Assembly: GCA_009809945.1 (NCBI GenBank)
Contig: WTPW01001163.1
Span: 167,318 to 231,317 of the forward strand
Reading direction: 5' to 3'
Length of the DNA: 64,000 nucleotides
DNA from: Gigaspora margarita
Lineage: Eukaryota > Glomeromycota > Glomeromycetes > Diversisporales > Gigasporaceae
Each line of letters starts with the position of its first letter. Position 1 is the first letter of the stretch. The notes under the pieces are model-generated. The model did not search any database. It worked only from the letters and a program-made list of their open reading frames with translations, and was not told the DNA's origin. Below, in pieces: positions 1 to 12,408 of this stretch. The translations under genes and the position numbers were made by a program.

Positions 1-1181
1 CACAAATTATCATCAAAATGGAAGAAATAGGTATTCATAAATTTTCATCCGTTATTACAGATACAGCTGCCAATATGAAAGCTGCCTGGAAGATAATTGA
101 AGAAAAATATCCTGATATTATCTGTTTTGGATGTGCTTCACATGTTATTAACTTGTTAATCAGTGATATTCTAAAAATTGATGCAATTAAATCTATTATG
201 GATATTGCTAAAACTGCTGTTAAATATTTTAAAGATCATACTATTTCAATGGCAAAGTTACGACGTATTCAAAAAGAAAATTATAACAAAGAAATTGCCT
301 TAGTTCTTCCTGCAATTACATGATGGGGTACACATCTTGATTGTATTAAATCTCTTATTGAATCACAAACAGCAATTCAACAAATGCTTTTTGACCAAAG
401 TACAACATCTTTAGAAATATCAATCAAAACACAATTACGTTCTGATGAATTTTGGAACAATCTTAAGATTATTATTAAAATTCTTCAACCAATTGTTGTT
501 ACTTTAAAAAAATTTGAAGCAGATAACTCAACAATTTCAACTGTTTATTCCCAATTAATACAATTTTAACCAAAATTCAGAATGTTGATTGTATTATTCT
601 GCAGAAATTCAACAAAAGTTCAATACTGATGGAATTATATTTATCATCCAATTATGACTATTGCATTTATATTGGACCCAAATTACATTGAAGAGAGTAA
701 AAATGATTATGAATCTTCTTGTTTAGCAACATTTGCAAATTTTATCTCTTCAAAGTTTCCCGCTGAAGAAGCATCCAGAATGTATGTAGAATTATTAAAA
801 TTTTGTAACAAGCAAATGCCATATAATAACGAACTAATTTGGAATTCAGCTATTCATCTCAATCCATCAACTTGGTGGTCTTCTTGGCCTTCGTCAGAAC
901 TTCAAAAACTAGCAATTCGTATCTTGTCTATTCCAACTTCTTCTGCTTTTGCAGAACGTAATTATTCTAATTTTGGATTTATTCATTCGAAAATTAGAAA
1001 TCAGTTAAAGAATGAGCGAGTAAAAAAATTAGTTTATCTTTACAGTAACTTGAGAATGCATTATACAAAAATTGAACAAATTATTGAATATGACAAAAAT
1101 GCAAATGTTGATGAACCTTATAATGAAAATAGTAAAATTGAAGTGATCAATTTTAATTTAAATAATGACATATTGATTTAA
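1..1181 (+). pseudogene. hAT-family transposase remnant (5' end outside window)
   Basis: One forward frame reads from the window edge to 1181 with stops at 321, 567 and 627. The first part has the DUF659-like features of hAT transposases: a D-T-A-A-N core and a G-C-A-S-H-V-I-N-L-L motif. The last part (about 850-1080) is the hAT dimerisation domain, with NPSTWW, LA-I-R-I-L-S-I-P-TSSA-AERN-S and an R-N-L-VYLY tail. Two stops are TGA immediately before a W codon. In the family this position is usually R-W, so both look like CGA to TGA changes. Around 570-650 the best family match is in another frame, so there is also a frameshift. The element cannot encode a working transposase. hAT identity is confident; the subfamily is not determined. 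Confidence 0.85.
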
Positions 1182-1420
1182 AAAAATTTTTTTTATCATT
1201 ATATGTTTATTATACATAAATATATAGTTATTATTATATATAGATATTGTTAACTTTTTATATTACAATAAAAATCATATATATTTATTATATTTATTAT
1301 TATATATGTTATATTTTAAATTTGTTCAATTTTTATATATATAATGTTATTATACCATACTATACGGTATAATACAGTATTATACCTAGTATTATACTAA
1401 GCATTTTTATTATACCGGTA

Positions 1421-1434
1421 TAACCGCATCCCTA
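1421..1434. repeat. Putative right terminal inverted repeat of the hAT element
   Basis: The end reads ..CCGCATCCCTA, which on the other strand begins TAGGGATGCGG, a hAT-like terminus. It lies about 250 bp past the transposase stop, after AT-rich subterminal DNA with repeated GGTATAATAC-type palindromic motifs. The left end and target duplication lie outside the window, so the boundary is inferred. Confidence 0.45.
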
Positions 1435-1763
1435 GATTGTTTAATATAAGTTCTACTCTAAACTAACCTATAACCTTAACCTCTAAGCCTAAAAAACTGT
1501 GCCTAAAAATTTTTTTCGATGGCTTGACAATTTTTTATATGGATTTTGCATATCATTTTCTTATTCTTTTTAACAAGGCCTAATTTTTTTTGCCGAAACA
1601 GTTTTAAAATAATTTTTAGTGTGTTTAAAGCAGGCCAGCTTTAAAATTTATTTTGCTAAAGTGGCAAGCTTTAAGATTTTTTTGCTAGCATCAGATCGTA
1701 AGTTACAACAGATTTAACTGACTATATGCAACTCTATTCCAGCCACACTAACCTAAATTCTAA
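1435..1763. other. Intergenic, no recognised gene
   Basis: AT-rich DNA with a short direct repeat (AGCTTTAAAATTTATTTTGCT against AAGCTTTAAGATTTTTTTGCT, about 1637-1690). I see no coding signature or RNA gene. Confidence 0.5.
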
Positions 1764-2026
1764 GAGGGTGTCATTTTTATCCCTTTTTTACAATTTTTTG
1801 AAAAATGAGTTTTATTGGATTCATATAAATTTTGACATAATCGATCGACATTTTTCAATTACAAAAAAAAGTTGATATGCATAATAGAAAAATTACAGGA
1901 GGCTACGTAGAACCAGCACATCACAAGATTGCCTGATAGTCACATGTTGCCTTTAACCAATCAAAATCGTGATATCTCAAAATAAGATATATGTAAAAAA
2001 GGGCTGTTTTAATTGACCACACCCCA
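1764..2026. mobile_element. MITE-like element with imperfect terminal inverted repeats
   Basis: The left end GAGGGTGTCATTTTTATCCC pairs imperfectly with the reverse complement of the right end (GGGGTGTGGTCAATTAAAAC). Both arms continue into CCCTTTTTTACA. It is about 260 bp with no ORF. No target duplication was found. Confidence 0.45.
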
Positions 2027-3876
2027 TATAATTTCAAGCAAAGCAAAATTTAAATAATGCTTGTAATTGCAAACTGGCTCAACCATAGCAACATAACTGG
2101 TAATTCAAATTCACCCAACTCAGCCACAAGTAACTTCTTAATATGAGCAGTTATTAGTTTGGATCTATATACAATCAAACTCAAACCAATTCTTATTTGA
2201 AACAATTGCGAACCATTGAACAATATATATATTATTGAAAAAAATAAAAACATTTTATGAAAAAAATGAACGAAAACATAATCAAACCTTTTAAAAAGAA
2301 ATAAGTATTATTGATCAAAATGTAGCATCAAAATCCAATTTGATTAATGAGAATATTTATTTTCAATATATCGATCCATATCTTAAAAATCGTTCACCGT
2401 ATAGATTAAATCTTTAAAAGGGACTATTTATTATCTGTCCTATGTTCGGTTCACATTACTATGCCGTATTTCTATTTGAAAATTATGGATATCAGGATGG
2501 GCAATTATACAATACCTATAATAAATTTTTATAATGCCCATACCCATTAATACGCGACAATATGGTTATCCTATTGTTCTAATTGTATTTGCATTTTTTT
2601 TTAACAACAATAATTATGTGTTAGAATCTTTAATAAATTCAAAAATTTTCAGAAAAGAAGTAATTGTAACTTTATCACTTTCGCAAAGATCACTATACTT
2701 TTGATTATATTTGTCATTTACAACCAGGATAACCTGTAAACTTTTTTTGTTAATCATTTTTTTTACAAGAAAGAAAGATAACAAAATTAACTTATATCAA
2801 GCCCTGCTCCCAAAGCGGTATCAACTCCTTGATGAGAGTCTTCGATTGCTAAGCATTTATCTGTTGATATTTTTAATTTTTCTAAAGCGATGACATATTT
2901 CATTTTGGTTCAATATTTGAACTATATTTACAAATGATAAAGTTACTAAATGTTTTGTTGGATTTTTCAATAGCAAATATATTAATAAATAAAATTTTTA
3001 TTGATTGGATTTTGTTATCAAGTATTTTTGATTTAAATTCATTACACAAGAAATTAGTTGCTATCGCTAATTTTATATTCGCTTGTTGATAGGAAAATTA
3101 ATTCTTGTTTGTTACTAAAAGTTTTTGATGAGAATACCTTTTCTAGATACATCCAATCTGTCTTGCGTGAATTTTATGTGTATACTCTAATTCGAAAGAT
3201 ATTTTTATTTCTTTTTCAAATTCTTCAAAGGTTTTGACAGAAAAGTTGATTGTCGATTGCTTGTTGTTTCTACAAAACATTTTATACAAAGTCAAACTTA
3301 CCAAGTGTTTTGTAGTACATACCCTCTGAATTCTATATTGAAATTTAGTAAACTTTTCAAATCTTTTCTTAACTTTGTAATAAAATTCCAACAATGTTCC
3401 TTTTGTTGATTAACAAGTCAATATTTTTTTTGATGCTTAAAGGAAAGAATTTTTAATACTATACCATCCAGATCAAGAATAATATAATTTAGTTGTTTCA
3501 TTTTTCCGTTAAAAATATATATATATTCTTTATTAATTATATTCTAAAGCTAAACTTATGGCCTATAAATGCCAATGCCCTACATTGACATGGTATCAAT
3601 GACACCACCACCAGGCTATGTACTAAGTGACTTATGCTGAGCAGTACCATATAGGCACAAAAACTTAAAGATTTTTTATTTTTCCCAATCAAAAAATTCC
3701 TTTTTTTGGTGATTACCAATGAGAAAAACAATTAATAAAAAAATATATGAAAATAAAGAAGGTATATATTTTTATATAATAATATATAAAGAACAAAAAA
3801 TATTACAAAAACAATAAGATTTGGAAGTTGTTAGTATAAAAAAAAGTCATTTTTAAAAAAATAAGAAAATAGAAAT
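2027..3876. other. Intergenic, no recognised gene
   Basis: AT-rich DNA with short unsupported ORFs, the largest an 83-codon minus frame at 3394-3143 with no motif I recognise. That frame could be a fragment of a Glomeromycotina-specific family, but nothing in the sequence establishes it. Confidence 0.4.
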
Positions 3877-4085
3877 GATAAGAATGCAATAAAGGAAAAT
3901 TTTGTTATTGATATCATATTTCAATTGAAAAACTAAAGATTTAAAGTAAGTACTGAATTCTATAAATTAAAAAAAATAAGACAATCAAAACGATAAGAAT
4001 GCAATAAAGGAAAATATTGTTATTGATATCATATTTCAATTGAAAAAAACTAAAGATTTAAAGAAAGTATTGAATTCCATAAATT
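3877..4085. repeat. Tandem duplication of about 90 bp
   Basis: A segment beginning GATAAGAATGCAATAAAGGA at 3877 recurs at about 3992 with few differences, including GTTATTGATATCATATTTCA and the following AAACTAAAGATTTAAAG. Non-coding. Confidence 0.75.
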
Positions 4086-4585
4086 TTTCAATTTCATTTT
4101 GTGTATATCTAAAAAACTATTTCTCAAAGTAAGTGTTGGTGTTTTTGCAAATTGTCAGAAAAATCTATTTTGTGTAAAATTTTGTTATTTATACGTTTAG
4201 TTCATTTTATCAAAGTTATTATCGATAGGTGTAAATTCTTTATAGCAAATGAGGAAGAGGATAGGAGAGATTGTTACTGTTAATGCAAAAAGAAGGAGTA
4301 TCCAAATATCAAAAAAAGTATAGTTTTCTATTGCGACGATAATTTTCACTTCACAGCTAAAAAGACCAACACATTGTTCCTAGCAAACTTATTATAATTT
4401 AACTAAAAAAAGGTTATTTGTAACATTAAAACAACTTGAGCAACTATTTGAGATACAAAGGTGAAAATTACTGTTTTTTCTCATATTACGATTGTTATAT
4501 CCGAAATATAATAAAAGAAAAAAGAAAAAAAAAAGAAAAAAAGATTTAAATTTTAAATATAAAAATTATTTCCTCAAGTTTACGA

Positions 4586-5021
4586 GATATTAAGTTGTTT
4601 TTTATTGGTAACTATATTGAAGATTAAAATAACTTTTTTTTTTGAAAGTATAGGTTTCGTCTAAAAACTAGATACAGAAAAAAAAAATGCTTGAAAAATC
4701 AGATAATCTAAAAGGTGGAGGTAGTTGTAAATTGTCGTCACAAAACTATTTTCTTGAGCTATGAATATAAAAATCGATTTTTATTTCATTATTTAAATCT
4801 TTAAAACAATTTGAGCAACCATTTGATATACAAGGGAAATTATTTTCTCATATTATCTTACTAGCTAGATTAAAATAGTTATATCCGAAATTATTTTCTC
4901 AAATTAGATAATAAGTTGTTTTTTATTGGTAACTTAAGATTAAAATAGCTTTTTTTTTGAATCTGGTATTTGTCCAGGTTTTGCTAGCAAGTATAGGTTT
5001 CATCTAAAAACTAGATTGTGA
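4586..5021. repeat. Direct duplication of about 100 bp, second copy with a small insertion
   Basis: AAGTTGTTTTTTATTGGTAAC through GTATAGGTTTCGTCTAAAAA (about 4593-4668) recurs at about 4913-5014. The second copy has an extra block of about 30 bp containing GGTATTTGTCCAGGTTTTGC. Non-coding. Confidence 0.7.
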
Positions 5022-5029
5022 AATACATG

Positions 5030-5570
5030 AATATTAACATTAAAAGAGCAGATGTGTTTCCACCATCCACTGCTTTGGTAACACATTCTATAAATTCAGT
5101 TTGTTCTTGTTCATTATTTTCATAATCTAATGAAAATGTGTAATATATCAAAGCGTCTATTTGCATGGCATTTATATACTACTTCTTTAAATATATCTTT
5201 TGCCTTTATCAAATTCTTTTCTACCCCTAGTTTATGATTATAACAGTTTGCTAAGAGGTATTTGGCGTATAACATAGTTTCTTAATCAAGGTTTTTGTCT
5301 AATTCCATTTTGCTGATTTAATTCACAATTTTAAATGACGGTTCATGTAGACCTTCATTCGAATGGAGTTCTCTCTTACAATTAATGATTAGTCCCATTT
5401 TGACTTTTGTTCAAGTTCTTTTATTAAACTTGGAATCTAGTAGTAGTTTTTGACACATGCGTATGGACAGTTGTAAAGTTCGCATGTCCAATTTGCGCTA
5501 TCTCTTAATGTGATTTTCTCCACTTTGTTAACTAAAAAAATGTATCCTTTACACCCATGAATTTGTATTC
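5030..5570 (-). pseudogene. Sel1-repeat protein relic
   Basis: On the minus strand, split across frames, I read a block resembling Sel1 repeats: ..YAKYLLANCYNHKLGVEKN.. followed by a helix with KAKDIF and VYKC, then E-F-I-E-CV-KAVDGGN-SALL. The LGVEKN..KA.. order is typical of Sel1-like (TPR-related) repeats, which scaffold protein complexes. Upstream, further minus-strand blocks such as NWTCELYNCPY and SLIKELEQKSKWD lie in different frames with stops between. No single frame is open, so this is a decayed gene rather than an intron-split one, although introns could explain some shifts. Confidence 0.5.
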
Positions 5571-7639
5571 AAACTTTGGGTTTTCAATGGATTTTTTGTA
5601 AATATCTTTTAATTTTGAAAAGAGAACTAATTCTCAGTACTGAAGTAGAATTACTAAACTATTATAAACATGGGAAAGTTTAATCAACTTAAATAGTATC
5701 TTGCCTAGCTCATTTTAAAAAATGATTTATGATATTTATTTGTTGTGAATTATTCTTAGTGAGAAAATGTAAAAAACTTTTACTTTAATCAAACAAAAAA
5801 CAATAATAGAAAAAGAAGAAAATAAGATTAAAAAGATAATTAAAATAATAAAGATTTAAATAATATGCTGCAAACTTGAAGATAATTGCTTAGGTCATAT
5901 TGCTTTTTTTCCACAAAACTAATGCTTTGGCACATTCTTCATATTCATTTGCTTTCCATTTACCATATTTTTCTAAAACTATTCACATTTGCTAAAGAAA
6001 ATCATATTCTTGAAATCTTTGAATTGTATAGAAAAACCCAAAATATCTTGGTTCTTTGTAAAAGAATTTTATTCAAATATTGTAATATCAAGTCAATTTT
6101 AGAAGATTACTATTAACAAAAGTAACAAATAAAGCATGTTTTTATTATATAATGTTTGCTATGAAGCGGCAAAGAATGTATTAATCACGTGACCCAAAAA
6201 TAAACCCATAAAATATTACGGATATCTCCAAATCAAAAGACCTGAATAAGTTTCTCCAACAATTTCAAAACACCCCAGAGTTTGTGATTCATTGCAAGAA
6301 GGAACATAAGGTTACTCTGAAAAAAGGCAAAGAGACTGATCTGGTGACCTTGAAAACAAAAGAACCTCATGTATGACAATGAAATCACGAAAAAAGGAAA
6401 ATATCTCTTATCATAGAATTAACAAATGCTTAAAATCAAACAATAGATTTCCCTTGTTTTCCAGAATTCCTTTTTTTCCAGAATTTTAATTTATTCATTT
6501 TTTTCTGCATGCGCAGTGAAAAAACAGGCAAACGCCTCGCATCACTCATTTTTCCCTATTTTGATTTTTTTCTCATTAAGAATAGATAAATAAGCTTCAA
6601 TAGATCCCGAAGACATAATGAAATTTGTTTTCAAATAAAGAGGCAAATTCAAAATTATATTTTATTTATTTTTTTCTTTGACTCCCATTAAAATAATAAA
6701 GTAATCACAGTAAATTATAAATACTGTTAAAAATCAGAATTCATATAACATTCAGAATTAAACATAACAATTATAAAAAAAACTGTTTCATTCAAAATAG
6801 ATAGTTTTTGATCTTCTTCTCTAAATTATAACTTATTAACAAATGTTTATACAAAAAAAAAAAAAGAAACGTGTTGCTTTCCTTGGTCCTCCATGAACAA
6901 TTAAATCATAAATTCAAAATAAACTCTGTTGCTTTAATTAACTAATGCACGTAAATTTAAATGGGAAAAGAAAGACTGCAACGACAGTTCTAAAATATTT
7001 TAAGAATAAAATAAATGCAAAAGCAATATTTTAATAACTTTATCTTCATCTAAGAATTGTTTTTTAATTTATTATCATTGTAATAAACCATTTTATTTTA
7101 CAATCCTCGAATCATGTTCTTGTAAATGATTGAAAAAGACACGCCTTCATAGCAGCATCTAAAACTTCTTTAGGAACACAGCTATAAACTATAGTTTTCT
7201 AGTTCCCATAGAATTAATTCATAATACAAAACCTACCAATTTCTAGTTGATGGCATTATGGACATTACCAACAATTTCATGACCGATGATGGTATCAGAA
7301 ATAATAATATTTCTGCTATGAAAATTTAAATCTTTCCACATATGTAGATTATTTCTAATTTGTTAAAATTTTTCTCACTTAAAGTGTTTCAATTTTTGAA
7401 AGATTTCTTAATAAATTGTTAATAGACTAGACATTTGATTTTAAAACCATATTTTGTTTAATATTATGATTTTCACATAGGAATGTATCAGAACTTTGAA
7501 GGTTAAAATTACAATTATTTATAGGTTTTAGATAGTTATTGTTGGTAAAAAAACTGAAAATACAATTAGAACAATAGAATAATACTTATCTTTTGGCATT
7601 TGGCTTGGCATTTATTTTATCTTTAAAAAAGATATCATC
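5571..7639. other. Intergenic, no recognised intact gene
   Basis: AT-rich. A 76-codon forward ORF at 5886-6116 has no recognisable motif. At about 6217-6378 a short coding-like stretch reads ..NKFLQQFQNTPEFVIHCKK.. and ends at a stop; I cannot assign it. Short runs of simple A/T repeats occur throughout. Confidence 0.4.
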
Positions 7640-7960
7640 AAAATTGCATAATTTTTGTTTATTAAGCCTAATTACATACTTTACACCGCATTAAAAAATA
7701 GTTTTTTTGCAGAAAGTATTGTCTTATTTAAGACACAATTCTTTTTTCACAATGATGATCTTGAAAAATTTTTTAGTGAATGCATCATTAATTTTAAATC
7801 TTTGGAGTTTAATTTTTATGGAAATTTGGCAAAAGTGTATGAATCATTTGTTTTTTTAAAAAATAGATTATACATAAGTGGAAAATAGATACGAAAAGGA
7901 AAATGAGTTTGAAATTGCAAGAAATCATTTCAATGCTAATCATTCATCCATTGACACAAT
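7640..7960 (+). pseudogene. C-terminal fragment of an F-box-like family member (copy A)
   Basis: The frame at 7655-7888 matches the C-terminal part of the better-preserved copy downstream (about 10195-10440): ..ILYTALKN-FAESIV-FKTQFFF.., FKSLEFNFYG-LAKVYESFVF, then a stop where the other copy continues. The N-terminal half is absent, so this is a truncated tandem duplicate. It is AT-biased like its neighbours. The parent family is unnamed to me; its N-terminus resembles an F-box. Confidence 0.6.
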
Positions 7961-8016
7961 AATATTTATTCAATCAACATGTATTAGTATTTTTATATTG
8001 TATAAATGACTTACGA

Positions 8017-8838
8017 TTGTTTGATCCAATATTTATTGTAAAGAAAAAATATTGTAGAATGTTAATATCTTTAATTGCCTGCTTGAAATTACCAGAACTT
8101 TCGTGTTTATTGATCAAAGGTCTTGACATGAAAGAATTATACAAATTAATACTTGTAAACCATGCTTGTGCAAGAAATTTTATACCTCAATTATGGAGAG
8201 ACCCTTTTGAAGCATATAGAAATAATGATATATACAAAATTAAGATTGTGTGCATCTTACTAAACAGATTAGATAATTTAGATATCAATTTTAATGATAT
8301 CTACGGTTCTAAAAAATTTGAAAATAAACCTTTATTCCCTTATGAAAGATATTTACAAAATCTTGATACATATCAAATCGTTAACATGTTATACTTGTTA
8401 ATCCAATTCAAACTCTTGGAAGTATACAAAAATGAGAAAAATACTGGATCTGTTACTGAAAAAAAATACAATCTAGCTTGTGAAATTTTTAAGTAATAAT
8501 AAATTCTGGTAATAATAAGATCACCAACCTTATTATCTGTGAGTACGGGGACTTTGTTGCTTGTAAAGGAGGAGAGGATGGTTTTTTTCATTGTGAAATT
8601 TGTAGGCCTTGATATTTTTGAGTTGAATATTGATCTTGATTTTTGGCAAAAAACTGCCCTTGATTATCAATATCCAGAATTGGAAAGATTATATCTTAAT
8701 CCAAACAAGATTAAAACAGTTAACTTTGAACACGAAATTGAAATAAAAAAATTAAAGAAGTTAATTTGGCTAGTGATAACAAATTCATACAATAACAAAT
8801 TCAAACAATATCAATATTGTCACAAAATTAATGAATAA
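8017..8838 (+). pseudogene. F-box-like protein, tandem copy B, frameshifted
   Basis: The frame 8017-8496 contains an F-box-like helix set near residues 20-60: LISLIACLKLPELSCLL.. then ..ELYKLILVNHACARNFIPQ and LWRDPFEAY. F-box proteins use this region to bind Skp1 in SCF ubiquitin ligases, and the V-N-...-I-P-LW-DPF ending is characteristic. After ..LACEIFK the frame breaks. Homology to copy C resumes in other frames (LIINSGNNKI-NLII, GGEDGFF, then DFW..LDYQYPELERLYLNP up to 8838), so one or more indels separate the parts. The third section present in copy C is missing. Unlikely to be functional. Confidence 0.6.
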
Positions 8839-8908
8839 TCATCAGATAAATAATTTGGTTTTATTATTTATTTGGGAAAAAAATGTAAAAATTACAAGTG
8901 TGAACCAA

Positions 8909-10539
8909 ATGTCTTTTCTTGCATGTCTGAATTTGCCTAAACTCTCATGTTTATTGTCCGTAGGACTTGGCATGAAAGATTTATACAATCTAATACTCGT
9001 AAACCATGCTTGCGTGAAAAGTTATATACCCCAATTATGAAGAGACCCTTTTAGCGCATGCGAAGATGACGAAGTCTACAAAGTTAGAATATTGTGCATC
9101 TTACTCAACAGATTGGATATTAAGAATATCAACTTTAATGAAATATACATTTCTAAAAATTTTGACAAAAAACCTTTATTTCACTACAAAAATTATTTTC
9201 AAACACTTAATACATGTCAAATTGTTAACGCGTTATACTTGTTTTTCCAAAATAAACTCGTAGAATTACGTGAAAATAAAGAAGATACTGGACCCGTGCC
9301 AGAAAAAATATACATGCTAGCTCGTGAAATTTTTCAATTGATAATTAATTATGGTGATAACAAAATTATTGACCTTGTTATCCGTGAGTAGGGGGACTTT
9401 GCCGCTCATAAAGGTGGGGAGGATAGTTTTTTCATCATGAGATTTTTATTATGGAATGATATATTTAGCATAAACATAAACCTGGAATTTTGGAATAGTA
9501 CTTATCTGTTGCCATTAAACTACCAATATCCAAAATTAGAATGATTATACCTTAACCCAGTGTTGTCACGGGACAGCCTTGGACAATGACTTGGACAATC
9601 TTGGACAATTTTGGACAATTAAATAAAGTAAAATTACTTAAAATTTTATTAAGATAACCTATTTTAATTTTAACTGGAATGTGTTCAGCACATAAAAAAA
9701 TATATAGATATATATTTTTTAGATAGATTTATTAATTATTAAAGCCTGGACATGCTTTGAACAATCTTGAACGTTTGGACAATATTGGACGTGGACAAGC
9801 CAAAAAAGGCTGTGGACGGCCAAAACGTACAACACTGCCTTAACTCCATAGAAATTCCCAGATCCACATTTCATCATATACCTGAAACAAATAAATTAAC
9901 AGAATTAATAATTAATAGTTATTTGTTTCAAGATGTGAATCAATTACATGCAATTATTAATTCTGCCAGTGATAATCTACATATCTAAAAATTTGCATAG
10001 GAAGTAACGAAGGTAAAAAGTTTGTCAACAATCTTGTTGATCATTGCAGAAATTTGCAGAAATTAGTCATCAAATACAACAGTGCAGATGAACCTGATAT
10101 TTTTGGATTTTCTAATATCAACAAAATACTTTTGGTTTCAAGATGTTTATGTAAACTTTTTTTCACAATTAGTAGTGCATCAATCAAAACAACAAAAATT
10201 GTTCAGCCTGAACACATACTTTACGCTGCTTTGAAAAATAAGGCTTTTGCAGAAAGCATTGTTTCATTTAAGACACAATTCTTTTTCCAAAGTGACGATC
10301 TTGCAAATTTTTTTAGTAAATGTACCATGAATTTTAAATCTTTGGAGTTTAATTTTTATGGAAGTTTGGCAAAAGTGTACGAGTCATTTGTCTTTTTTAA
10401 AACTAGATTATGCATGAATGGAGAATACCATTTTTACTTATACAGAAGAGAATGTGAACTTGAAATTTTCAGAAATCAAATTAATGTTTATCCACAAATA
10501 GGTTTTTTTCATCTCACGGCTAAATTTGTAATCAATTAA
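8909..10539 (+). pseudogene. F-box-like protein, tandem copy C, split by a hAT MITE
   Basis: Starts MSFLACLNLPKLSCLL.., aligning throughout with copy B. The W of the LWRDPF motif is TGA at about 9038. Later blocks are ILCILLNRLD.. (9092-9391), a TAG near 9389, then FLLWNDIFSIN..FWN..LNYQYPKLE ending near 9557. A 280-bp transposon then interrupts the gene, and coding resumes at about 9846 with IPRSTFHHIPETNKL and runs to 10539 (KLVIKYNSADEPDIFGFSN.., HILYAALKN-AFAESIV, SLEFNFYGSLAKVYESFVFF). It is the most complete of three tandem relics and still carries several stops. Its C-terminal half is of unknown function. Confidence 0.6.
9558..9837. mobile_element. hAT-type MITE inserted in F-box-like copy C
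   Basis: Ends are CAGTGTTGTCACG.. and ..CGTACAACACTG (reverse CAGTGTTGTACG), flanked by near-perfect 8-bp target duplications CCTTAACC (9550-9557) and CCTTAACT (9838-9845). Both ends carry repeated TTGGACAAT motifs, as subterminal repeats do. It is 280 bp with no ORF. The 8-bp duplication and CAGTG termini indicate mobilisation by a hAT transposase. Confidence 0.88.
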
Positions 10540-11661
10540 TTTATGGTAATAAATAAATTTGATTATAAAAATACAGTGCAAATATTGTTTGAAATTTGGA
10601 CATCATCTTGTCCAAGAACAAAAATTTAAAATCTGCCATTGGTCAGAATCCAATACCATCTCCGTAATCATGAAACCTTATCGAAGAAGATAAAGAAAAG
10701 CTTCAAAATTCAAATGTACTGCAGGTTATGATCAATCATGCCTGACATGAATATTTTAATTTTGGTTTAAATTATTTAATCTCGTCTTGCCAAGTATTAC
10801 GCAAAATAACATTTTACCAGAAGATTATAGAGGATGGTATTTCATTCAAAACACAATCAATTAAGTTTAAAGATTATGACAATTATGGATTGTTCTGAAT
10901 CTGATCAAATCAACAAAATTTATTGTTAATTTGATCAAAAGTTGCTGGGATTCCTTTTAATAAATTTTAGTTTTTCATTGTCTTTTTCAAAGAATGATTT
11001 TTATTTATTTATCAACTTTCTTGACAAATAATTATTAAAAAATAATGACGAAAAATGGGAAGATTTATATCGTTCAGAATTAGTAAATATATTGAAAAAA
11101 ACAAAATTAATTTTTAATCCTTTCATTTTTATTTTTAAACAATTAATTATGATTATAATATTGTTTACATTTTAAGCAAATAATTATAATTTATTTAAGA
11201 TTAACGATACCTTTTTTCATTATCCACAAAAAATGTTTGACAAAATTGTCAATGTTGAAACCTTTGGTAATATCATTCACGCAAATTACAATTCAAATAA
11301 ATTTTTTAATAAAAATATTTACAGTCATCTAAAACAAATTAATAATAAAGACAAGTATCTTGAAGCTGTTTATTCTTTTATTCCAAATAATAATGTGATT
11401 TAAAAATGCATCTAAATGACATCTTAAAAAAATTAAACTTTGCGATCATTTTACTTTTTGCTCATAATGAAATTTATATCATAATTAAAGATAAAGGTGA
11501 ATGACCTGACAAATTACAAATCACGAAAAAAATCAATAATAACGATAAATCATGTTATCTTGAAAGAATTTTCTTTTTTATGATTAAAAAAATCAAAAAA
11601 TGGAATCATACGAAACTTACTAGATCCTAAATCAAGATCATATGTTTTAGGATTTGAACCA
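10540..11661. other. Intergenic with a short coding relic
   Basis: Mostly AT-rich. At about 11214-11402 a forward frame reads ..FFHYPQKMFDKIVNVETFGN.. to a stop, which looks protein-like but is unassigned. Another short stretch at about 11041-11140 reads ..DEKWEDLYRSELVNIL... No intact gene. Confidence 0.4.
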
Positions 11662-12281
11662 CTAGTAATTTAAAGAAAGCACAATAAAATATAATTTTTC
11701 TTTAAACTTGAATACCCCTTTACTCTTACAATCCATAATTAAAGTCAAAGCAATTAACATCACATTCGTATGATCATACATCACATTATAATTCCCCTGT
11801 ATCGGATATTTCAACATCAAATCTGTATACAGTTTGTAAAAATGATCAAAATATGGGTTAAGTCTACAGTATACAAGAAACATTGTAATCAAAGCATTTT
11901 CTATAAGATGCTTTCGATATTTTCCCTGAATGTTGTGATTACATCTCTTCCATGTATGTCCTTTTCAATAAATTCTTGGTTAAAAAAATTATCAATATTC
12001 ACATTCTTGAAAAAATCTGTTTTTTCTTTAATATTTTCAACCATAATCATGGCTTCGTAAGGAATTATGAATAGAGTATTTCAGTTATTGAATGTAGTGA
12101 TGGTTTTTTCATTTAATCTAAAAATTTTTTTATCTTGATTTCCAACATAAACCATTCTATAACCAAATTTTTCATCAATGTATCTAATACGCAGATTGTT
12201 AAAATTATCATCAATATTATTTTTTTCATGTATGGTTGTTAACCATGTTAACATAGATTGAATTTCGTTTTCAAGATTCAT
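11662..12281 (-). pseudogene. Unknown protein gene with one nonsense and one frameshift
   Basis: Starts at 12281 (MNLENEIQSMLTWLTT..) and runs through ..RYIDEKFGYRMVYVGN.. to a TGA at about 12081. The same frame continues as NTLFIIPYEAMIMVENIKEK..HGRDVITTFRENIES. At about 11910 a one-base shift moves coding to another frame (LIENALITMFLVY.., ending at 11662). The three parts read as one protein of about 205 residues. I do not recognise the family; it is soluble and charged with no clear motif. The two lesions suggest a recent pseudogene, though a sequencing error at either is possible. Confidence 0.55.
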
Positions 12282-12408
12282 TTTGTCAAAGAAAAAAATA
12301 TAAAATAGAAAAACTAATTATTTATTTTTTAATCTTAACAATGATCTTTATTAAAATTAGTTTGATTAAAAAAAGTACAATAATTATTCAAAAAGAAGTA
12401 AAGATTAT

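Noticed and set aside
7250..7330. Minus-strand ..ISDTIIGHEIVGNV.. as an alcohol-dehydrogenase fragment
   Set aside because: Only a few residues resemble the family and no neighbouring motif supports it.
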